NCBI RefSeq assembly: GCF_001434815.1
Contig: NZ_AZDU01000016.1
Span: 1 to 40,021 of the forward strand
Direction: 5' to 3'
Length of the DNA: 40,021 nucleotides
Source: Lactobacillus equicursoris DSM 19284 = JCM 14600 = CIP 110162
GTDB lineage: Bacteria > Bacillota > Bacilli > Lactobacillales > Lactobacillaceae
Shown here: one piece after another, positions 35,028-40,021 of the stretch
Numbering within the stretch: position 1 is the first letter of the stretch
Layout of the letters: each line of letters starts with the position of its first letter
The notes under the pieces: model-generated
The model's input: the letters and a program-made list of their open reading frames with translations, nothing else
What the model was told of the DNA's origin: nothing
Databases searched by the model: none
Translations under genes and position numbers: made by a program

Positions 35028-35056
35028 AGTATACAGCTCTTTTCTTAAAACGACAA
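35028..35056 (-). promoter_or_regulatory. promoter of the cysteine operon leader
   Basis: Minus strand TTGTCG (35056-35051), 17 bp, TATACT (35033-35028). Predicted transcript start near 35021 gives a leader of about 230 nt. A second TATAAA at 35022-35017 has no matching -35. Confidence 0.65.
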
Positions 35057-35113
35057 GTGCAAACTTATCATTTTTTATTTATTTTGCTGAAGTATCAGTC
35101 TAATAGTTGCTTA

Positions 35114-36508
35114 CTATTCGTTAGTACTCCTTGCTTGCAGGTGGAAGTTGTGCCAGATCAGACAGATAGCGATTAGGCCTAAAAGGGCAAAGAGGCAAAA
35201 GTCTAGTTTCCCGCCTTGGTAGCTTCGCGTCGCCAGTCTGCCTTGACCATACTTTTGATTAAGGGAAATCAGGGCTGTGGCGATGCTGACACCCAGAGAG
35301 CCGGCGAATTGCTGGATCATGTTAAAGGCCGAGTTGACGTCAGAAACGGTCTTTTTATCAACTAAGGTTGAAGCATTAGAAATAGAGTTGGCAAAAGCCA
35401 GGTTAAGGCCGGCCCGAAAAGCCACGTGACAAAGGATGATTAAGGCCGGAGTCAAGACCGGCTGCAGGAGGGCAAAGCCTAGGTTGCCCAGGAAAAAGAG
35501 GATACCACCAATACTGATCGGCTGCTTAAAGCCATACTTGTCGGCTAATTTACCTGCCCAAGGGGAGATGATGGCGCCCACAAAGGAGCCTGGCAAAAGG
35601 CATAGCCCCGCAATTAGGCTGGAAGCGGACAAAACATATTCGGCATAAGTCGGGATGGTGACTGACAGGCCGATATTGGCAAATTGCAGGATAAAGTAGG
35701 TTAAGGCCGCTAAAACAATGGTTAGCTTTTTAAAAATCGTCAGGTTGAGGAGCTGACTTTTGCCATGATCGTTGACGTAAACAAAGGCAGCAAAGAAGAC
35801 CAAACCGATTAATAGGTTGATTAAGAAAGCAACGGAAAGACCCTGGCTGCCGATGACGGACATGGCGTAAACGACGAAGAAGAGTGAGATCCCGAGCAAT
35901 AGCAAGGCAGCGTAGCTAAAGGATGTCTGGTTGCCCATCGGCCGGTTGCGAACGTAAAGCTGTCCGCCCAAAATGCTAATGAGGGCTAAAGGCAAGAGCA
36001 GCCAGAAGATCATCCGCCAGCTGGCAAATGATAGGACGATCCCGCCGTAAGTTGGCCCCAGAGCCGGAGCCAAAGAAATGATCATCCCGGCGACACCGGT
36101 CATCAGGCCTAGTTTTTCCTTAGGAACCTGGGTGAAAATCAACTGAAACATGATTGGCGTGGAGAAGCCGGTAGCGATCCCTTGAATGATTCTCCCAATT
36201 AAGAGGAGGCTAAAATTATTGCTTAAGGCTGCCAGACAGCTGCCCAGGATAAAGGCGACCCCCGCCCCTAAATGGAGCCATCTAGCCGGAATTTGCCGCA
36301 AGAGATAGGCGGTCGTCCCCATGATGATGGTGACGGTGAGCAAGTAGCCGGTCGTAATCCACTGGATGGTGGACAAGGGTGCACCAAATTGCTTGACCAA
36401 GATGGGGTAGGTGACGTTCATTGAGGTCTCATTTAAGATCCCGATGAAGGTTAAGAGCCCGACACTGAGGATGGCCAATGTCGTGTTTTTACTATCAGAT
36501 TGTTTCAT
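35114..36508 (-). CDS. DHA2-family MFS drug exporter (EmrB/QacA type)
   Basis: Proton-driven multidrug efflux permease, 464 aa. Motif C, characteristic of exporters, is seen as GMIISLAPALGPTYGG in helix 5, and the first helix has the acidic ILNETSMNVTYPIL motif (motif D1) of 14-helix members. About 13-14 hydrophobic segments can be counted. AGGAGG is 13 nt before the ATG, somewhat far. The 5' leader contains a terminator-like hairpin between the promoter and the gene, suggesting induction by relief of termination. Confidence 0.92.
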   Translation of the reverse strand: MKQSDSKNTTLAILSVGLLTFIGILNETSMNVTYPILVKQFGAPLSTIQWITTGYLLTVTIIMGTTAYLLRQIPARWLHLGAGVAFILGSCLAALSNNFSLLLIGRIIQGIATGFSTPIMFQLIFTQVPKEKLGLMTGVAGMIISLAPALGPTYGGIVLSFASWRMIFWLLLPLALISILGGQLYVRNRPMGNQTSFSYAALLLLGISLFFVVYAMSVIGSQGLSVAFLINLLIGLVFFAAFVYVNDHGKSQLLNLTIFKKLTIVLAALTYFILQFANIGLSVTIPTYAEYVLSASSLIAGLCLLPGSFVGAIISPWAGKLADKYGFKQPISIGGILFFLGNLGFALLQPVLTPALIILCHVAFRAGLNLAFANSISNASTLVDKKTVSDVNSAFNMIQQFAGSLGVSIATALISLNQKYGQGRLATRSYQGGKLDFCLFALLGLIAICLIWHNFHLQARSTNE

Positions 36509-36534
36509 AAAAGTGAAAGTTCCTCCTAAAAAGA

Positions 36535-36570
36535 CAAAAAGACTGTTAGCGGAACTCCGCCACAGTCTTT
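36535..36570 (-). terminator. terminator-like hairpin in the 5' leader of the drug exporter gene
   Basis: AAAGACTGT and ACAGTCTTT pair, enclosing an inner GCGGA / TCCGC stem, then five T on the minus strand. Only 26 bases separate it from the ATG, not enough for another promoter, so it is better read as an attenuator than as the end of the upstream hydrolase gene. Confidence 0.75.
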
Positions 36571-36601
36571 GGATAAGTCGTATTAAATTATTTTCAACAG
36601 T

Positions 36602-36610
36602 ATTTTAGCA
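36602..36610 (-). promoter_or_regulatory. extended -10 promoter of the drug exporter gene
   Basis: TGCTAAAAT on the minus strand, about 94 bases upstream of the ATG and upstream of the leader hairpin. No clear -35. Confidence 0.4.
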
Positions 36611-36694
36611 TAACTTTTTGAAAAAAACTGACAATCATTGCTGATTTACCAGCTAAAAGTTGAATAACAAACGTTGGCTATCAGAGCAAGGGGG

Positions 36695-37450
36695 CTAAGC
36701 AATTTTTCTGAGCCACTTGATCAAGGCTTGGGCAATCAGCCTTTGCTGTTTTTGGTTAGAAATCGTTGCCTTTTTATCTCCCCTTTGATCGCCATAAGAA
36801 CCAAAGCCAGCATGATTGCCGCCTTTAATGGAGACAAAAGTGGTGCTTTTTGGAAGGTATTTTTTGCCCTTTTGATAGTTTTTCCAGTTTAAGACCCCAT
36901 CCTGGCTGGCCGTAATGGAGAGGGCTGGAAAAGTCTTATCGTCAAGTCTGCCTTTTTGATCGGCATAAGCTGCTAAGAAAAAGATCCCTTTTAATTTTTT
37001 CTTGGTGCTTTGATTGGCATAGCGGGCGGCCATAGCCCCACCCATGGAATGGCCACCGATTACGAATTTCTCTTTCTTTCCAGTCATGGAGTCAGCCGCT
37101 TTTGCTTTTAAGACTGCCATGTTAAGAGGAAAGTGGGCAATTTTGACGGTGTAGCCGGCGTTCGCCAGCTTTTTAGCCCAAATGCTGTAGGCATCTGGAT
37201 CGACTAAGGCGCCGGGATAAAAGACTACAGTCATTTTAGATTGGCCCTTGCTCTTAAAAGTTGTCTCTTGCTTGCTAGTTACCGCAACTTTGGCGGCTTC
37301 CTTGGCTGCTGGACTGGCCTGGTAGTGGCTAGCCTCCCAATAGCCACTAGCAGCTAAGAAGATTAAAAGGATGGCAGAAAGGGTGATTAATAATCTCTTT
37401 TTGCCTTTAGCCTGTTTTTTGCTTTTACTATTCTTTTGTTTATTGGTCAC
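36695..37450 (-). CDS. extracellular alpha/beta hydrolase with N-terminal membrane anchor
   Basis: A very basic N-terminus (residues 1-19) and one hydrophobic segment (about 20-38) place the 251-aa protein outside the membrane, probably as a signal anchor. The hydrolase domain (about 70-250) has the nucleophile elbow GHSMGG, an acid in SQDGVL, and the late His in GGNHAGFG, the catalytic triad of the abhydrolase_5 group. Oxyanion region begins VVFYPGALVDP. Substrate unknown. Start is GTG with AGGGA 6 nt upstream. Confidence 0.88.
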   Translation of the reverse strand: MTNKQKNSKSKKQAKGKKRLLITLSAILLIFLAASGYWEASHYQASPAAKEAAKVAVTSKQETTFKSKGQSKMTVVFYPGALVDPDAYSIWAKKLANAGYTVKIAHFPLNMAVLKAKAADSMTGKKEKFVIGGHSMGGAMAARYANQSTKKKLKGIFFLAAYADQKGRLDDKTFPALSITASQDGVLNWKNYQKGKKYLPKSTTFVSIKGGNHAGFGSYGDQRGDKKATISNQKQQRLIAQALIKWLRKIA

Positions 37451-37507
37451 TTTCTTCCCTCATCATTAAATAAATACTCTATATATTCCTAACGAACTTT
37501 TTATGGC

Positions 37508-39883
37508 TTATTTCCGGTATAAAAGCAAAGCCGTCTTTTCCAGGTCGATCGTGTAGTCTTCGCTAGACAGTGGCCGCTTGGTCATGCCCTGGTCGGTTGA
37601 ATAGATGATCAGCCCCAGCTTGCTGCCGGCTGGCAGGGTGTAGTAGGTTGGCTGGAGTTCAAATTCCAGGTCCACGAACTGGCCTGGTTCCAGCTTGCTT
37701 GGCTTTTTCATGTCCTCGTAATTTTGCAAGTTCATGTGGGCCTTGGTGATCAGCTTAGCATCAGTTTCTTTGTCAGGCACGAATTCTTGCAAAGAGTCTG
37801 CCCCAAAGCGGAAGCCAAATGGCTGGTTGCCCCGGGCCAAAATCTTTGGCGTCGCCGTCAGCCGCTTGCGCTTGCCCAGGTCAACCAAGGCAACGGACAA
37901 TTGGCCAACATTCTTGCTTGCAGCGACGCGTACGTGAACCTTTGGCCGGCCGACTAAAGTAACGGGGTGGATGAAGTCTTCCGTTTCAAAGCGGAGGCTG
38001 GCCTTGGCCCACTTTTCCTTACCGGAGATAAATTGGTATTCCCAGGCTGTTTCGCTGATCCCGCTGTCTTTAAATTCGCTGCCGCCGACATCGGTGAAGG
38101 TCAATTGGCCTTGTCCCGCTTGACTGGTTGACAAATCGCCGTCAGCTGTTGGCTGGTAAACTACAACTTGCCCCAAGTCATTGGACCAGTCGTTTTCACT
38201 GTGCCACTTGTCGGCTTCCAGGTTGTCTTGAATCATGACCTTTGGCCATTGTTCATAGGCACCATTTTCAACGCCTAAAAGTTCATGTACAAACCAAAGG
38301 TTCATTAGGTCGGTAAAGTCGATGGAAACCAGGTTATTCATGTTGTAGTGGGGCCCTTGGTGGAGGAAGAGGTGGGATTCAACTGGTAATTCCTTGACCT
38401 TTTGCCAGATCTTATAAACGTTCTTTGGCTTAACGTTCCAGTCGTTCAAGCCGTGAACGGAGATCCAGGAGCACTTGATGCCATCAGCGTGGTGGCGGTA
38501 GTTTCTGGCTTCCCAGAAGTCTGAATATTGGCCAGTTGCCCGATCTTGCTTTGCTTCCAGCTCTTTTTGCTCAGCTTCATAGGCCTTTTTAGCAGTGAAA
38601 TTGCCCCCGTCCCAGAGGTTGGACTGGCAGACTTCAGCTAATTTATCTAGATCTTCGCCTTGGCATTCGCCAGGAGCAACTACTAGACCGTGCTCGCGGT
38701 AGTAGTCATACCATGAAGAGATAGCAGCTTCTGAAACTACCGTCTTTAAGCCTTTGACGCCGGTCGTAGCGATGGCAATTTGCAATGTGCCTAGGTATGA
38801 CCGGCCTGTCATGCCGATATTGCCCGTGCACCAGGATGCCTTGGTTTCAAAACGGCGGGTGCGGTCGGTATAAGCCACCCGGTCACCGGTCAGCCATTCG
38901 ATGACTTCCTTTTGAGAAATGGTTTCTTCCGGTGCTCCCGTGATCCGGATGCCGTCGCCGTGCCGATTGCCAATAGCGCCAGAGAAGACAGAGGCAAAGC
39001 CGCGGGCTAAGAGGTATTCGTTTAGGCCATATGAGGACTTGCCGGTTGCCAGTTCCGTAGCAGGCACGTCTTCGTCCGTTGGCTTTGGTGCAGGAATTAA
39101 TGGCTTAGCTACGTACTTAGGATTGGTCCAGGTGGTGGAGTCAGTCAGGTCTTCGTCAACATTGTGGTTGGTCTTGACATTGTCGATGATGCCGCCAAAA
39201 TAAGGGGATGCAGTGTAAAGGGCTGGCACCTGGATTTCCTGGCTTTCAAAAGGCCGGAAGATGGTAACGGGAAGCAGGTCGCCCTGGCCATCGCCGTCAG
39301 TGTCCAGATCACTTTGCACGTAAACAACTTCCCGGATCACCTTGCTAGTGTCAAAAACTGGGAGGGACTTGCCGTTAAAGAAGAGGAATTTGTTCTTGCC
39401 CCAGAACTGGGTAAAGTAGCCCTTGCCGGCCATGACGTCTAAGAGGATCTGCCCATTTTTAGTCCGGGTATTCAGCAAGCGGTAAAAGGCAAAGATGAGG
39501 TCGTCCTTGCTGTTCAAGCTGGGGATAGCTGGCAAAGCATGCTTTTTTACACAGGTAAAGGGATCAGCAAGTTGGTAGTCATAATTTGGGTGGTAGCCGA
39601 GAAGCTGCAAGGCGACATTAGCAAACTCGCTGGCGGTCATGGCTTGGGGGCTGGCTAGCAAAAAGCTCTTTAGGTCCTCATTTTCACTGACCGCAAATTC
39701 GCAAAGGCGGGCGTCCTTAGCTTGACGCGTAGTGGCTTCAGCAAGCACGTTGCCAGTTAAGACGGCAAAGAGCTCACTAAAGGAGAGAGTTTGGTAATTT
39801 TCCGGTAAAAAGTTGATCTCAAGCAGTTCTTTTTCGGCTTGCTCAGGACTGGTTTCAACATATGCATATTGGTTGTATTTCAT
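37508..39883 (-). CDS. pepX: Xaa-Pro dipeptidyl-peptidase
   Basis: Cytoplasmic serine peptidase removing X-Pro dipeptides from casein-derived peptides. The N-terminal helical domain (about 1-200, starting [17 protein letters not shown]) is typical of lactobacillus PepX. Catalytic Ser362 lies in GMTGRSYLG, the His in HLFLHQGPH-type context near 500, and a C-terminal jelly-roll domain spans about 555-791. Length 791 aa agrees with the family. GAGGT lies 6 nt before the ATG. No convincing promoter is seen in the 138 bases from 39884 to the window end. Confidence 0.97.
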   Translation of the reverse strand: MKYNQYAYVETSPEQAEKELLEINFLPENYQTLSFSELFAVLTGNVLAEATTRQAKDARLCEFAVSENEDLKSFLLASPQAMTASEFANVALQLLGYHPNYDYQLADPFTCVKKHALPAIPSLNSKDDLIFAFYRLLNTRTKNGQILLDVMAGKGYFTQFWGKNKFLFFNGKSLPVFDTSKVIREVVYVQSDLDTDGDGQGDLLPVTIFRPFESQEIQVPALYTASPYFGGIIDNVKTNHNVDEDLTDSTTWTNPKYVAKPLIPAPKPTDEDVPATELATGKSSYGLNEYLLARGFASVFSGAIGNRHGDGIRITGAPEETISQKEVIEWLTGDRVAYTDRTRRFETKASWCTGNIGMTGRSYLGTLQIAIATTGVKGLKTVVSEAAISSWYDYYREHGLVVAPGECQGEDLDKLAEVCQSNLWDGGNFTAKKAYEAEQKELEAKQDRATGQYSDFWEARNYRHHADGIKCSWISVHGLNDWNVKPKNVYKIWQKVKELPVESHLFLHQGPHYNMNNLVSIDFTDLMNLWFVHELLGVENGAYEQWPKVMIQDNLEADKWHSENDWSNDLGQVVVYQPTADGDLSTSQAGQGQLTFTDVGGSEFKDSGISETAWEYQFISGKEKWAKASLRFETEDFIHPVTLVGRPKVHVRVAASKNVGQLSVALVDLGKRKRLTATPKILARGNQPFGFRFGADSLQEFVPDKETDAKLITKAHMNLQNYEDMKKPSKLEPGQFVDLEFELQPTYYTLPAGSKLGLIIYSTDQGMTKRPLSSEDYTIDLEKTALLLYRK

Positions 39884-40021
39884 AATCTACCTCATTAATA
39901 AAGAGTTCTATCTTTTCTATTTATTGATGATTTGTCTACTTCTAATTTTAGCTTAATCGGGGCTTGGCGGGTAGAGGGAGAGGCTTGGTAACAAAAAAGT
40001 AAATTTTTTTGCAAAATAGAA

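Overview
The window reads as chromosomal DNA of a low-GC-phylum lactic acid bacterium with an unusually high third-position GC, most likely Lactobacillus delbrueckii. That species call is inference, from the PepX, ArlRS-like, PBP and PheST proteins, the dense short-spaced genes, and two otherwise intact genes each killed by a single in-frame stop, which fits the known gene decay of that dairy species. No phage, IS element, tRNA, rRNA or CRISPR array was seen.

Layout. 1-2.5 kb: ArlRS-like two-component system. 2.5-3.7 kb: a gene-free array of about 27 units of exactly 42 bp, built as two blocks in opposite orientation. 3.7-6.3 kb: yidC2 and acylphosphatase (minus), then a SpoU rRNA methyltransferase and an HxlR regulator (plus). 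6.3-10.6 kb: phenylalanine T-box, pheS-pheT, greA. 10.6-13.3 kb: YfhO-type membrane protein (minus). 13.3-18.8 kb: class B PBP, rpmG, 5-formyl-THF cyclo-ligase, rhomboid protease, yqgQ, rhodanese-like protein, miaA. 18.9-25.1 kb: YnbB-like PLP enzyme, glnA, MFS transporter, DUF1828-like protein, APC permease. 25.2-28.5 kb: oleate hydratase with a CcpA-type site on its promoter, a broken ClC channel gene, a 33-codon ORF. 28.6-30.0 kb: methionine T-box and a short MetE-family methyltransferase. 30.1-32.9 kb: DegV protein, stand-alone HIRAN protein, broken adenosine deaminase. 33.0-35.1 kb: cysteine operon (MetA-fold acyltransferase plus cysK) behind a leader. 35.1-39.9 kb: DHA2 drug exporter, secreted alpha/beta hydrolase, pepX.

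The most notable system is the leader of the cysteine operon (minus strand, about 35056 to 34790). It has a promoter, a consensus Shine-Dalgarno, a 30-codon reading frame with Cys codons 14, 15, 16 and 19, and three mutually exclusive RNA stems (a hairpin beginning right after the Cys triplet, an antiterminator, and an intrinsic terminator before the first enzyme gene). This is the architecture of ribosome-mediated transcription attenuation, here apparently sensing cysteinyl-tRNA. Together with the Met T-box 6 kb away, sulfur amino acid supply is controlled by two different tRNA-charging sensors in this window.

The second notable structure is the 42-bp array between the convergent arlS and yidC genes: perfectly phased units with no indels, an internal 210-bp higher-order duplication, and a palindrome at the point where the unit orientation flips. 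I do not recognise it.
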